Shown piece after piece: positions 35,556 to 44,201 of a stretch of 64,000 nt of DNA. How positions within the stretch are numbered: the first letter of the stretch is position 1; each line of letters begins with the position of its first letter. The position numbers were made by a program, and so were the translations under genes. Under the pieces are notes generated by a model, which was not told where the DNA came from, made no database searches, and worked only from the letters and a program-made list of their open reading frames with translations. The stretch covers positions 1 through 64,000 of the forward strand of contig JBJEIY010000037.1 in the NCBI GenBank assembly GCA_051877515.1, in the 5' to 3' direction. This stretch comes from XBB1006 sp051877515. Its GTDB lineage: Bacteria; Bacillota; Clostridia; Lachnospirales; Lachnospiraceae.

Positions 35556-37478
35556 CTATATATCAAGATCTGCGTCCTGGGCATTTTCATAAATGAATTC
35601 TTTTCTTGGACCTACGTCATTACCCATAAGCATTTCTGTTACATCCGAAGCCATACGGGCATCTTCAATCTCCACCAGCTTTAAGATCCTGGTTTCCGGA
35701 TTCAATGTTGTCTCCCACAACTGCTCTGCATCCATTTCACCTAAGCCCTTATAACGCTGCAAGGTGAACTTCTCTTTGTGGGTCTTACGATAACGCTCTA
35801 ATGCCGCATCGTCATACAGATATTCTCCTTCCCCTTTCGCAGGGATGGTTTTATAAAGAGGCGGCATAGCTATATACACATGCCCCTCCTGTATCAGCTC
35901 CGGCATGAAACGGTAGAATAAAGTCAACAGCAAAGTGGATATATGTGCTCCGTCCACATCTGCATCTGCCATGATCACTATCTTATTGTACCTTAATTTG
36001 GTAATATCAAAATCATTTCCGTAACCTTCAGAAAAACCGCAGCCAAAAGCATTGATCATGGCTTTGATCTCAGCATTGGCCAACACTTTATCGATGGTTG
36101 CCTTTTCAACATTTAAAATCTTACCGCGAATAGGTAAAATCGCCTGATACATACGGTTTCTGGCTGTCTTGGCTGATCCTCCCGCAGAATCTCCCTCTAC
36201 AATGAAGATCTCACACTTTTCCGCATCGCGGCTCTCACAGTTGGCTAACTTTCCATTCGAATCAAAGGAAAATTTCTGTTTGGTCAAGAGGTTGGTCTTT
36301 GCCTTCTCCTCGGTCTTACGGATCTTGGCTGCCTTCTCGGCACAGCCGATCACCGCCTTTAATACTTCCACATTCCGGTCAAAGTATAGCTGGATCTCGT
36401 CACCCACTACTTTCGCTGCCACACGGGAAGCATCCTGATTGTCCAGTTTCGTCTTGGTCTGACCCTCAAACCGGGGATCCGGATGCTTCATGGAGATCAC
36501 GGCCGTCATACCGTTTCGTACATCGGCACCGGTAAAATTAGCATCTTTTTCCTTCAAAATACCAAGCTGTCTGGCATAGGAATTGATCACTGTGGTAAAG
36601 ATGGTCTTAAATCCCGTAATGTGGGTTCCGCCCTCTGCATTGTATATGTTGTTACAAAATCCCAGGACATTTTCCCTAAATTCTGTGGTGTACTGAAAAG
36701 CAGCTTCCACTTCAATGCCTTCCGACTGCCCCTTCAGATATACGATATCGTGGATGGTTTCCACATTTTTATTCAGTTCTTTTACAAAACCCACAATTCC
36801 CTGTGGTTCATGGAACACCACTTCCTCCGGTTCCTCTCCTCTTAAATCCCGAAAGAAAATGGTCAGTTCCGGATTCAGGTATGCGGTTTCATGCAGACGG
36901 CTCTTCACATCCTCTGCCACAAACCGTATTTTTTCAAAAATTTCTTCATCCGGCAAAAAATTAATAGTAGTTCCCGTTTCTTTGGTCTTTCCGATCACCG
37001 GCAATAGGCCTTTTTCCAGTTCCACCACCGGATGTCCCTGTTCATAGCGGTCATGATGAATCTTGCCGTCCAGTCTTACTTTTACATCCAGATAGGAAGA
37101 CAGCGCATTGACCACAGAGGAGCCTACTCCATGCAATCCACCACTGGTCTTGTATGCATCATTATCAAACTTACCTCCGGCATGCAGGGTTGTAAACACC
37201 ACCCGTTCTGCCGAGACACCCTGTTTATGCATACCTACCGGGATTCCGCGACCATCATCCGATACCGTACAGGATCCGTCCTTCTCCAGAGTCACCTCAA
37301 TATTCTTACAAAATCCGGCCAGATGCTCGTCCACTGCATTATCCACGATCTCATAGATCAGGTGATGAAGTCCCTTTCTGGAAACACTGCCGATATACAT
37401 ACCCGGTCTCTTACGCACTGCCTCCAATCCCTCAAGCACGGTAATACTGCCGGCATCGTATGTTGTCTTCTTTGCCAC
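35556..37478 (-). CDS. parE: Type IIA topoisomerase subunit B (topoisomerase IV ParE type)
   Basis: The 640-aa protein has a GHKL ATPase (VRKRPGMYIGS, IVDNAVDEH, DDGRGIPVG, GLHGVGSSVVNALS) and a TOPRIM domain (FIVEGDSAGGSA, MADADVDGAHI), ending in the GyrB/ParE C-terminal region (RYKGLGEMDAEQLWETT). The start is GTG at 37478, eight bases after AGGAGG. It is driven by a consensus promoter (37559-37587) and begins the operon parE-parC-folC-HD. It supplies ATP hydrolysis to the ParC subunit. Confidence 0.92.
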   Translation of the reverse strand: MAKKTTYDAGSITVLEGLEAVRKRPGMYIGSVSRKGLHHLIYEIVDNAVDEHLAGFCKNIEVTLEKDGSCTVSDDGRGIPVGMHKQGVSAERVVFTTLHAGGKFDNDAYKTSGGLHGVGSSVVNALSSYLDVKVRLDGKIHHDRYEQGHPVVELEKGLLPVIGKTKETGTTINFLPDEEIFEKIRFVAEDVKSRLHETAYLNPELTIFFRDLRGEEPEEVVFHEPQGIVGFVKELNKNVETIHDIVYLKGQSEGIEVEAAFQYTTEFRENVLGFCNNIYNAEGGTHITGFKTIFTTVINSYARQLGILKEKDANFTGADVRNGMTAVISMKHPDPRFEGQTKTKLDNQDASRVAAKVVGDEIQLYFDRNVEVLKAVIGCAEKAAKIRKTEEKAKTNLLTKQKFSFDSNGKLANCESRDAEKCEIFIVEGDSAGGSAKTARNRMYQAILPIRGKILNVEKATIDKVLANAEIKAMINAFGCGFSEGYGNDFDITKLRYNKIVIMADADVDGAHISTLLLTLFYRFMPELIQEGHVYIAMPPLYKTIPAKGEGEYLYDDAALERYRKTHKEKFTLQRYKGLGEMDAEQLWETTLNPETRILKLVEIEDARMASDVTEMLMGNDVGPRKEFIYENAQDADLDI

Positions 37479-37558
37479 TATTTGCTCCTCCTGTTTCTAT
37501 AAATAAAAAAACCGCCGTCTTTCTGGCACGTCTAAAGTCATTCTTTCCTGTACTCCGA

Positions 37559-37587
37559 ATTATATAGTTTTCGGGCATAAATGTCAA
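37559..37587 (-). promoter_or_regulatory. Consensus sigma-A promoter for parE-parC
   Basis: On the minus strand a perfect -35 TTGACA (37582-37587), 17-bp spacer and perfect -10 TATAAT (37559-37564) are seen. LexA box 1 begins only 8 bp beyond the -35, so LexA could influence this promoter too. Confidence 0.85.
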
Positions 37588-37595
37588 CATTTAAC

Positions 37596-37609
37596 AGAAC
37601 GTACGTTTG
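37596..37609. promoter_or_regulatory. LexA (SOS) box 1
   Basis: AGAACGTACGTTTG matches 13 of 14 positions of the Gram-positive LexA consensus CGAACRNRYGTTYG, differing only in the first base. It lies 9 bp before the -35 of the plus-strand gene at 37672 and next to the divergent parE -35. Confidence 0.85.
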
Positions 37610-37618
37610 TATTTTTCG

Positions 37619-37647
37619 TTGACATATAGAACATATGTTTGTATAAT
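37619..37647 (+). promoter_or_regulatory. Consensus sigma-A promoter of the SOS-type small gene
   Basis: A perfect -35 TTGACA (37619-37624), 17-bp spacer and perfect -10 TATAAT (37642-37647) are seen. LexA box 2 fills the spacer, so bound LexA should block RNA polymerase. Confidence 0.88.
37628..37641. promoter_or_regulatory. LexA (SOS) box 2
   Basis: AGAACATATGTTTG again matches 13 of 14 positions of the Gram-positive LexA consensus. It sits between -35 and -10 and is offset from box 1 by 32 bp, about three helical turns, which would allow cooperative binding on one face. Confidence 0.9.
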
Positions 37648-37671
37648 AGAAGCTGCGAAAGGAGTGATGTC

Positions 37672-37932
37672 ATGAAGCCTTCTAAATCAGCCCATACCGA
37701 TCCCGATACCTCGGTCCCTGTCATTGCATCCTTTAACAAAGCCGGGGAGATCCGTCCTCTGTATGTCCGTATAAACGGCATTGCCCTGCGGGTGCTGTCC
37801 TTCTGGGTGAAGAGCACTTATTTAAACACCCTGGAATTTCAGTGTAAGGTCTATGACAACGGCATGATAAAACCGGTACGATTAATCTACTACCAGTCTG
37901 AGGGTGTCTGGATCGTTCCATCCACCATTTAA
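37672..37932 (+). CDS. Small protein of unknown function under apparent LexA control
   Basis: The 86-aa protein has no signal peptide or membrane helix. Hydrophobic strands alternate with polar turns (LYVRINGIALRVLSFWVKST; KVYDNGMIKPVRLIYY; EGVWIVP), suggesting a small beta-rich fold. I do not recognise the family. The layout (short RING/W motifs ending in VW.V) loosely recalls small proteins encoded beside SOS Y-family polymerases, but no polymerase gene is present. The ATG at 37672 follows AAAGGAG. It has a consensus promoter overlapped by two LexA boxes, its own terminator, and is divergent from the topoisomerase IV genes. It should be a strongly DNA-damage-induced single gene. Confidence 0.8.
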   Translation: MKPSKSAHTDPDTSVPVIASFNKAGEIRPLYVRINGIALRVLSFWVKSTYLNTLEFQCKVYDNGMIKPVRLIYYQSEGVWIVPSTI

Positions 37933-37935
37933 AAA

Positions 37936-37969
37936 GAAAGTCCGGCAGTTGCCGGGCTTTCCTGTTTTT
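37936..37969. terminator. Bidirectional terminator between the SOS gene and gpmI
   Basis: The stem AAAG-T-CCGGCA / TGCCGG-G-CTTT (37937-37947 with 37950-37960) includes one G-U pair. TTTTT follows on the plus strand, and the minus strand has CTTTCTTTTT, so it serves both convergent units. Confidence 0.85.
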
Positions 37970-38001
37970 CCTTTGTACTATGTACTGCTACCACTTTTCA
38001 T

Positions 38002-39546
38002 CTATCGTTTTACCAGCAAAGACTTACCGGTCATCTCTTTTGGCTGTTCCAGTTCCATTAACTCCAATAAAGTGGGAGCGATATCCGCAAGGCAGCCGCC
38101 CTCTCTTAAGCCGAGTCCATCTTCTGCATTTACCAGAATGAAGGGCACCTGGTTGGTGGTATGGGCAGTATGCGGTTTACCGGTTTCATAGTCGATCATC
38201 TTCTCTGCATTACCGTGGTCTGCGCAGATCAACATGACGCCGTCCTCTTCTTTTACTGCTTTGACTGCATCCCCTACCAGACTGTCCACCCTCTCCACAG
38301 CCTGGATCGCGGCCTGGATCACACCGGTGTGTCCAACCATATCGGGATTAGCGAAGTTGATGATGATCACATCATATTTTTCTGACTTAATCGCTTCCAC
38401 CAGATCCATGCCGACTTCCGGAGCACTCATTTCCGGTTTTTCATCATAGGTAGCTACATCTTTCGGACTGTTTACCAGCAATCGGGTTTCATCCACATTC
38501 GGTTCTTCCACTCCTCCATTAAAGAAGAAGGTTACATGGGCATATTTCTCTGTCTCTGCAAGACGAAGCTGCTTCTTCCCCTGCGCTGCCAGGTATTCAC
38601 CCAGAGTATTTTTAATCACTTCTTTTTCAAAGGCGATCAGTTTATTGGGAATCGTCTCATCATAATCCTTAAAGCATACATAAGTCAGTTTCATAAACTT
38701 ACGTTCAAAGCCTGCAAACTGCGGATCACAGAAAGCTCTTGTCAGTTCTCTTGCCCTGTCAGGTCTGAAATTAAAGAAGATCACGGAATCATTTTCTTTT
38801 ACAGTAGAAAGAGGTTTTCCTTCCTCATCCACGATCACAGTAGGAAGTACGAATTCATCCGTTACCTCTTTGGCATAGGAATCTTCCATGGCTTTCACCG
38901 CATCGGTGGCCTGTACTCCCACGCCGGATACCAGGCTGTCATAAGCCATTTTTACTCTGTCCCAGTTATTATCCCTGTCCATGGCATAGTAACGTCCGGA
39001 AATGGAAGCAATCTTTCCTACTCCGATCTTCTCCATCTCTTTCTGCAGCTCCTCAATATATCCTTTGCCGGAAGCAGGCGGCGTATCCCGTCCGTCCAAA
39101 AACGCATGTACAAATACCCGTTCCACATTCTGCTGTTTTGCCATGCGCAACAAACCATATAAATGGGTAAGATGGCTGTGTACACCACCATCGGAAAGAA
39201 GTCCCCACAAATGCAGGTCGGACTTATGCTCCCTGCAGTTTTCCATAGCCTTTAACAGGACCGGATTGGTGAAAAAGTCTCCGTCCTCAATGGCTTTGGT
39301 AATCCTGGTCAGATCCTGATAAATGATTCTTCCCGCACCGATGTTCATATGTCCCACTTCGGAATTTCCCATCTGTCCGTCCGGAAGTCCTACCGCAAGT
39401 CCGGAAGCATTTCCCCGGGCAAAGGGGCACTCCTGCATCAGCCCATCCATTACCGGCGTATTGGCCATTGCAATCGCATTTCCTTCTGTCTTGTCATTTA
39501 ATCCATATCCATCCAGTACCATCAGTACCACTGGTCTTTTACTCAT
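38002..39546 (-). CDS. gpmI: Cofactor-independent phosphoglycerate mutase
   Basis: The 514-aa Mn-dependent alkaline-phosphatase-type enzyme interconverts 3- and 2-phosphoglycerate. Motifs are MVLDGYGLND, the phospho-Ser region GNSEVGHMNIGAGR, VHAFLDGRDTPP, SGRYYAMDRD, NFANPDMVGHTG and ADHGNAE. The start at 39546 has AAGGAGAG nine bases upstream. It is the last gene of the pgk-tpiA-capA-gpmI run, 30 bp after capA. Enolase is not in the window. Confidence 0.98.
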   Translation of the reverse strand: MSKRPVVLMVLDGYGLNDKTEGNAIAMANTPVMDGLMQECPFARGNASGLAVGLPDGQMGNSEVGHMNIGAGRIIYQDLTRITKAIEDGDFFTNPVLLKAMENCREHKSDLHLWGLLSDGGVHSHLTHLYGLLRMAKQQNVERVFVHAFLDGRDTPPASGKGYIEELQKEMEKIGVGKIASISGRYYAMDRDNNWDRVKMAYDSLVSGVGVQATDAVKAMEDSYAKEVTDEFVLPTVIVDEEGKPLSTVKENDSVIFFNFRPDRARELTRAFCDPQFAGFERKFMKLTYVCFKDYDETIPNKLIAFEKEVIKNTLGEYLAAQGKKQLRLAETEKYAHVTFFFNGGVEEPNVDETRLLVNSPKDVATYDEKPEMSAPEVGMDLVEAIKSEKYDVIIINFANPDMVGHTGVIQAAIQAVERVDSLVGDAVKAVKEEDGVMLICADHGNAEKMIDYETGKPHTAHTTNQVPFILVNAEDGLGLREGGCLADIAPTLLELMELEQPKEMTGKSLLVKR

Positions 39547-39576
39547 CTTTGTCTCTCCTTCTTTTTCCATTCTCGT

Positions 39577-41019
39577 TTATTCATCCTTTATATCTGTAAT
39601 ATAACCTTCCTCATCGATCCGGATCTGATCGGAAATCCCTTCCAGATACCGAAAAGCCTGGTTTTTTTCTGTCTGATCCGTCAAAAGTCTGGTTTTATAA
39701 TCCTCATAATAACAGGGCAGAACCCGATAATCACAGCTTCCGTCTTCATGGATGATCACCTGTGCTAATCCTGTTTCATTGGCATGTGCTTCCTCCCAGT
39801 CAAACCAGAAATTACCCATACTGTAAAACACCGGTACATCATCATAAAAGGTGATTCCCTGAAGACAATGTGTATGACCACCAATGATCACATCTGCACC
39901 GGCTTCTACAAACTTTCCTGCCAGCGAAATCTGATCTGCTTCATAACGGGTCACACCTTCCGTTCCCCAGTGCACAAATGCCACAACATAATCTGCATAT
40001 CTGCAGGCTTCACGGATTACCTCCACATATTTATCCGGTTGAAGTGTTTTCAGTACTCCTGCCGAATTATCCGTGGCTTCCCTGGTATAATTATAAGAAC
40101 GCTCAATCTGGGTAGCTGCCGTAATGGCAATTTTTTTGCCATTAATAATAAAATACACGATATTCTTTGCTTCGTCCAGATTTTTTCCTGCACCTACATA
40201 AAGAATATGATTTTTCTCCAGGGTTTCCATTGTACGGAGCAATCCTTCTTCCTGATAATCATATACATGATTATTGGCCAAAGATACAATGTCCACTCCA
40301 ACCTGCTTCAAAAGCGCCGCCCGTTTGGGATTTCCCTGAAAGGTATAGGCTTTGCCCTGGATAGGAGTCCCTCCGGTTCCATATGTACATTCATTATTGA
40401 TCATAGTGAGGTCTGCCTGCTTCATTTCTTCCGTCAGACCATCTACGAGGCAGTCACTCAGCTTTAGTCCCTGCTCTGATAAATATTCCATATTGGCCCA
40501 GTTTTCATCAAAATTGATGTCCCCGCCAAAATCCAACACAATGTCTGTACTGTTTTCCGACGGTTTTACATACACATTTTGAAGCAGTTCCTTATGGATT
40601 CCCAGATCACTGCAATAGTATGTCCATAGCACATGAAGTGTATTTCCGGTAAGTTTTCGGTAAATATCGCTGTCAGGCCCTTCTTTCAGACTATCCGAAA
40701 GTTTCCGATAGATTTCTTCCCCATACTCTCCATAAAACCATAGGAAAAAGCTTTCATCCAGCGGATATCCGTTACTGCTGCTTTGATCTGTCAATTGGAG
40801 ACACTGTTCTGTTACTTCATCCAGATCCTCCATGATCGCTGCTTCTCTTACCTGCAGCATATCCCCTTTTTTATCAGCACGAAAAGCCTCTACAGTTTCT
40901 GTAGAAGCTTCCATTTGCGACGTTATGAAGTTGACCGGTCCGGACAATAGGCCGCAACCGGAACATAACAGACTGCATAAGAGCAATAAAACAACGATCC
41001 TTTGTATTGTACCTTTCAC
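39577..41019 (-). CDS. CapA-family lipoprotein
   Basis: The 480-aa protein starts with GTG behind AAGGG. It has a lipoprotein signal (lipobox LCSGC, Cys about 22), a helical region to about 150, then a calcineurin-like CapA/PgsA domain (about 165-460). Domain motifs are VLDFGGDINFDE, LTMINNECTYG, SLANNHVYDY, VAFVHWGTEG and VIIGGHTHCLQG. CapA proteins are linked to poly-gamma-glutamate or capsule synthesis, but many lone homologues have no known role. No pgsB/pgsC genes lie nearby. It sits unexpectedly inside the glycolytic run, 14 bp after tpiA and 30 bp before gpmI, so it is probably co-expressed with them. Confidence 0.9.
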   Translation of the reverse strand: MKGTIQRIVVLLLLCSLLCSGCGLLSGPVNFITSQMEASTETVEAFRADKKGDMLQVREAAIMEDLDEVTEQCLQLTDQSSSNGYPLDESFFLWFYGEYGEEIYRKLSDSLKEGPDSDIYRKLTGNTLHVLWTYYCSDLGIHKELLQNVYVKPSENSTDIVLDFGGDINFDENWANMEYLSEQGLKLSDCLVDGLTEEMKQADLTMINNECTYGTGGTPIQGKAYTFQGNPKRAALLKQVGVDIVSLANNHVYDYQEEGLLRTMETLEKNHILYVGAGKNLDEAKNIVYFIINGKKIAITAATQIERSYNYTREATDNSAGVLKTLQPDKYVEVIREACRYADYVVAFVHWGTEGVTRYEADQISLAGKFVEAGADVIIGGHTHCLQGITFYDDVPVFYSMGNFWFDWEEAHANETGLAQVIIHEDGSCDYRVLPCYYEDYKTRLLTDQTEKNQAFRYLEGISDQIRIDEEGYITDIKDE

Positions 41020-41033
41020 ACTATATCCCTTTT

Positions 41034-41780
41034 CTAATGGTGCACGATCTTTCCAAAATCGGCCTTTAAGGATGCCCCTCCTACCAGGCCTCCGTCAATG
41101 TCTTCCATCGCAAACAACTCCGGTGCGCTATCTGCAGAAACACTGCCTCCATATTGAATACGGATCTGATCTGCCGTTTCTTTATCATAAATGTCTTCTA
41201 TACATACACGGATGGCATGACAAACCTCCTGTGCCTGCTCACTGGTTGCCACTTTTCCTGTTCCTATGGCCCAGATGGGCTCATAAGCAATGACCGTTTT
41301 GGCTGCATCTTCCCTGGAAATCTCATAAAATGCCAGTTTGATCTGCTGACGGATCCAATCCAGAGTAATGCCCTGCTCTCTCTGATCTAAAGATTCCCCA
41401 CAACAGATAATGGGAGTCAGGTGATGTTCCAACGCTTTTTTTACCTTTTTATTGATCATTTCGTCCGTTTCTCCGAAATAGCTGCGGCGCTCCGAATGTC
41501 CCAGGATCACATATTCCACTCCCGCATCTGTCAGCATAGCCGGTGAAATCTCTCCGGTATATGCCCCGCTTTCCTCATAGTACATATTCTGTGCACCCAC
41601 ATGGATATTGCTGCCCGCTGCAGCCTGTACTACCGGTATAATATCAATGGCCGGTACGCAAAATACCACATCCACCTCATCATTTGCCACCAGCGGCCTT
41701 AACTCCTTTACCAGAGCAACTGCTTCACTGGGGGTTTTGTTCATTTTCCAGTTTCCCGCAACGATCCTTCTTCTTGCCAT
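41034..41780 (-). CDS. tpiA: Triosephosphate isomerase
   Basis: The 248-aa TIM barrel interconverts dihydroxyacetone phosphate and glyceraldehyde 3-phosphate. Catalytic residues are visible: Lys in GNWKMNKT, His in YVILGHSERR, Glu in AYEPIWAIGTG; the phosphate loop is IQYGGSVS. The ATG at 41780 is nine bases from AAGGAG. A nearby ATG at 41786 is too close to it. Position: between pgk (63 bp upstream) and capA. Confidence 0.98.
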   Translation of the reverse strand: MARRRIVAGNWKMNKTPSEAVALVKELRPLVANDEVDVVFCVPAIDIIPVVQAAAGSNIHVGAQNMYYEESGAYTGEISPAMLTDAGVEYVILGHSERRSYFGETDEMINKKVKKALEHHLTPIICCGESLDQREQGITLDWIRQQIKLAFYEISREDAAKTVIAYEPIWAIGTGKVATSEQAQEVCHAIRVCIEDIYDKETADQIRIQYGGSVSADSAPELFAMEDIDGGLVGGASLKADFGKIVHH

Positions 41781-41843
41781 GTTCATTTTCTCCTTGATCA
41801 TACATTCTTTATGTATGTGGAAGTCTGCTTCCACATCTTAATA

Positions 41844-43049
41844 CTATTTATCCCGAATAGCCTCTACACCCGGCAGTTTCTTTCCTTCCAGAAACTCCAA
41901 TGATGCTCCTCCGCCGGTGGAAATATGGGTCATCTTATCTCCAAAGCCCAGCTGATTTACCGCTGCTGCGGAATCTCCTCCTCCAATGATGGTGATCGCA
42001 TCCGTATCAGCCAATGCCTGTGCCACGGCAATCGTTCCTTTCGCAAAGATCGGATTCTCAAACACTCCCATAGGCCCATTCCAAACCACGGTCTTCGCAT
42101 TCTGAACCGCTTCAGAAAACAGTTTCCGGCTCTCGCTACCAATATCCAGTCCCATCTTGTCCGCCGGAATATTTTTCACACTCACAATCTCGCATTCCAC
42201 CTGTGCATCAATGGGATCCGGGAATGCATCCGTCACACAACAATCCACCGGAAGCAACATGGTCTTTCCTAAATCCGCCGCCTTTTCCAACATCTGCCGG
42301 CAATATCCGATCTTTTCTTCATCCACCAGAGAAGTTCCTACCTCATATCCCTGGGCTTTCAGGAAGGTATATGCCATACCCCCGCCAATGATAAGGGTAT
42401 CGCATTTTTCCAGCAAGGTATTGATCACATTTAATTTATCCGCCACCTTGGCTCCGCCCAAAATCGCAACCAGAGGTCTTTCCGGATCATCAACCGCATT
42501 TCCCAGAAACTGCAACTCTTTCTGGATCAGATAACCGACTGCCGTAGTCTCAACAAATCTTGCCACTCCTTCTGTGGAGCAGTGTGCCCTGTGAGCAGTT
42601 CCAAATGCATCATTGACATAGACATCGGCTAAGGATGCCAGTTCCCTGCTGAATGTCTCTTCATTCTTGGTCTCTTCTATTCTGTAACGGGTATTCTCCA
42701 ATAAAACGATTTCCCCATCTTTCATGGCTTCCACTGCCTGTTTTGCATTCGGACCTACTACCTCAGGATCGGCAGCAAACTTTACCGGTTGTCCCAATAA
42801 TTCGGAAAGGCGCTCTGCCACAGGCCGCAGAGACAATTCCGGCTTCGGCTCGCCCTTCGGCTTTCCTAAATGTGAACAGAGGATTACTCGTCCTCCCTGA
42901 GAAACCAGTTTCTGAATCGTGGGCAGTGCTGCCACCAGTCTGTTTTCATCTGTGATCTCACCGTCCTTCAACGGAACATTAAAATCGCAACGTACTAATA
43001 CTTTTAACCCTTTTACATTCAGATCATCCACGGTCTTCTTATTTAACAT
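41844..43049 (-). CDS. pgk: Phosphoglycerate kinase
   Basis: The 401-aa two-domain kinase makes ATP from 1,3-bisphosphoglycerate. Motifs are VLVRCDFNVPLKDG, LCSHLGKPKG, NTRYRIEETKNE, AILGGAKVADK, WNGPMGVFE and GGGDSAAAV. AAGGAG lies eight bases before the ATG at 43049. It follows gap, but a terminator stands in the 83-bp gap between them, so its level may be lower than that of gap. Confidence 0.98.
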   Translation of the reverse strand: MLNKKTVDDLNVKGLKVLVRCDFNVPLKDGEITDENRLVAALPTIQKLVSQGGRVILCSHLGKPKGEPKPELSLRPVAERLSELLGQPVKFAADPEVVGPNAKQAVEAMKDGEIVLLENTRYRIEETKNEETFSRELASLADVYVNDAFGTAHRAHCSTEGVARFVETTAVGYLIQKELQFLGNAVDDPERPLVAILGGAKVADKLNVINTLLEKCDTLIIGGGMAYTFLKAQGYEVGTSLVDEEKIGYCRQMLEKAADLGKTMLLPVDCCVTDAFPDPIDAQVECEIVSVKNIPADKMGLDIGSESRKLFSEAVQNAKTVVWNGPMGVFENPIFAKGTIAVAQALADTDAITIIGGGDSAAAVNQLGFGDKMTHISTGGGASLEFLEGKKLPGVEAIRDK

Positions 43050-43091
43050 ATCCTGCTCTCCTTTTTCTTTCACATCATACTCTACATCATG

Positions 43092-43119
43092 AAAAAGGTC
43101 CGCATTGAAACGGACCTTT
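43092..43119 (-). terminator. Terminator or attenuator between gap and pgk
   Basis: The 9-bp perfect stem AAAGGTCCG/CGGACCTTT (43094-43102 with 43111-43119) has an 8-nt loop and ends in five T on the minus strand. It separates two genes that otherwise form one unit. Confidence 0.8.
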
Positions 43120-43132
43120 GCATTTTTCCAAA

Positions 43133-44149
43133 CTAAGCTAACTCAGAAAAGTATTTGATTGTTCTTACCATCTGGCTTGTATAGCTGTTTTCATTATCAT
43201 ACCACGAAACCACCTGAACTTCAAATAAATCCTCAGAAATCTTTGAAACCATGGTCTGGGTCGCATCAAACAAAGAACCATATCGCATGCCGATGATATC
43301 AGAAGAAACAATTTCATCTGTATTGTAACCGAAGGACTCATTGGATGCTGCCTTCATAGCTGCATTAATCCCTTCTGCAGTAATGTCTTTTCCTCTTACC
43401 ACTGCCGTTAAGATCGTGGTAGATCCGGTAGGTACCGGAACCCTTTGCGCAGAACCGATGAGTTTGCCATTCAATTCCGGGATAACCAGACCGATGGCCT
43501 TGGCTGCTCCGGTAGAGTTTGGTACGATGTTGACGGCTGCTGCACGGGAACGTCTTAGATCGCCCTTTCGCTGTGGTCCGTCTAAAGTCATCTGATCACC
43601 GGTATAAGCATGGATGGTACACATGATACCGGATTCTATCGGTGCATACCTGTTCAGGGCATCCGCCATCGGCGCCAGACAATTGGTGGTACAGCTTGCT
43701 GCGGATATAACTGTGTCTTCCGGCTTTAAAGTTTTGTGATTTACATTGTACACGATCGTCGGAAGATCATTTCCTGCCGGAGCAGAGATCACAACCTTAC
43801 GTGCGCCTGCCTGTATGTGGGCAGAAGCCTTTTCCCTGGAAGTATAAAAACCGGTACATTCCAGCACCACATCTACGTTAAGTTCACCCCACGGACAATT
43901 TGCCGCGTCTTTCTCTGCGTATATCCGAATGGTCTTTCCGTCTACAGTCAGGCTGTCTTCCCCTGCAGATACCTTATCCGCCAGTTCATATCTTCCCTGA
44001 GAAGAATCATATTTTAACAAATGTGCCAGCATTTTCGGGCTGGTCAGATCATTAATGGCAACGACCTCATATCCTTCTGCTCCAAACATCTGTCGAAAAG
44101 CAAGACGTCCAATACGTCCAAATCCGTTAATTGCAACTTTTACTGACAT
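43133..44149 (-). CDS. gap: Glyceraldehyde-3-phosphate dehydrogenase, type I
   Basis: The 338-aa NAD-dependent enzyme has INGFGRIGR (NAD fold), the catalytic Cys in SAASCTTNCLAP, HAYTGDQMTLDGP and WYDNENSYTSQM. It makes 1,3-bisphosphoglycerate in glycolysis. AGGAGG precedes the ATG at 44149; the longer frame to 44206 lacks a ribosome binding site. An extended -10 promoter is 44 bp upstream. Confidence 0.98.
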   Translation of the reverse strand: MSVKVAINGFGRIGRLAFRQMFGAEGYEVVAINDLTSPKMLAHLLKYDSSQGRYELADKVSAGEDSLTVDGKTIRIYAEKDAANCPWGELNVDVVLECTGFYTSREKASAHIQAGARKVVISAPAGNDLPTIVYNVNHKTLKPEDTVISAASCTTNCLAPMADALNRYAPIESGIMCTIHAYTGDQMTLDGPQRKGDLRRSRAAAVNIVPNSTGAAKAIGLVIPELNGKLIGSAQRVPVPTGSTTILTAVVRGKDITAEGINAAMKAASNESFGYNTDEIVSSDIIGMRYGSLFDATQTMVSKISEDLFEVQVVSWYDNENSYTSQMVRTIKYFSELA

Positions 44150-44192
44150 CTTTTGTCCTCCTACTATAAAACTATGTCCAGGTTCGGTTCTT

Positions 44193-44201
44193 ATTATAAC
44201 A
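44193..44201 (-). promoter_or_regulatory. Extended -10 promoter for gap
   Basis: On the minus strand TGTTATAAT (TGn plus perfect TATAAT) lies at 44201-44193. No good -35 was found at normal spacing, which fits an extended -10 promoter. Confidence 0.55.

Noticed and set aside
37488..37525. Attenuator in the parE leader (run of seven T on the minus strand after GACGGCGG)
   Set aside because: I could not find a complementary arm of adequate length upstream of the T-run.
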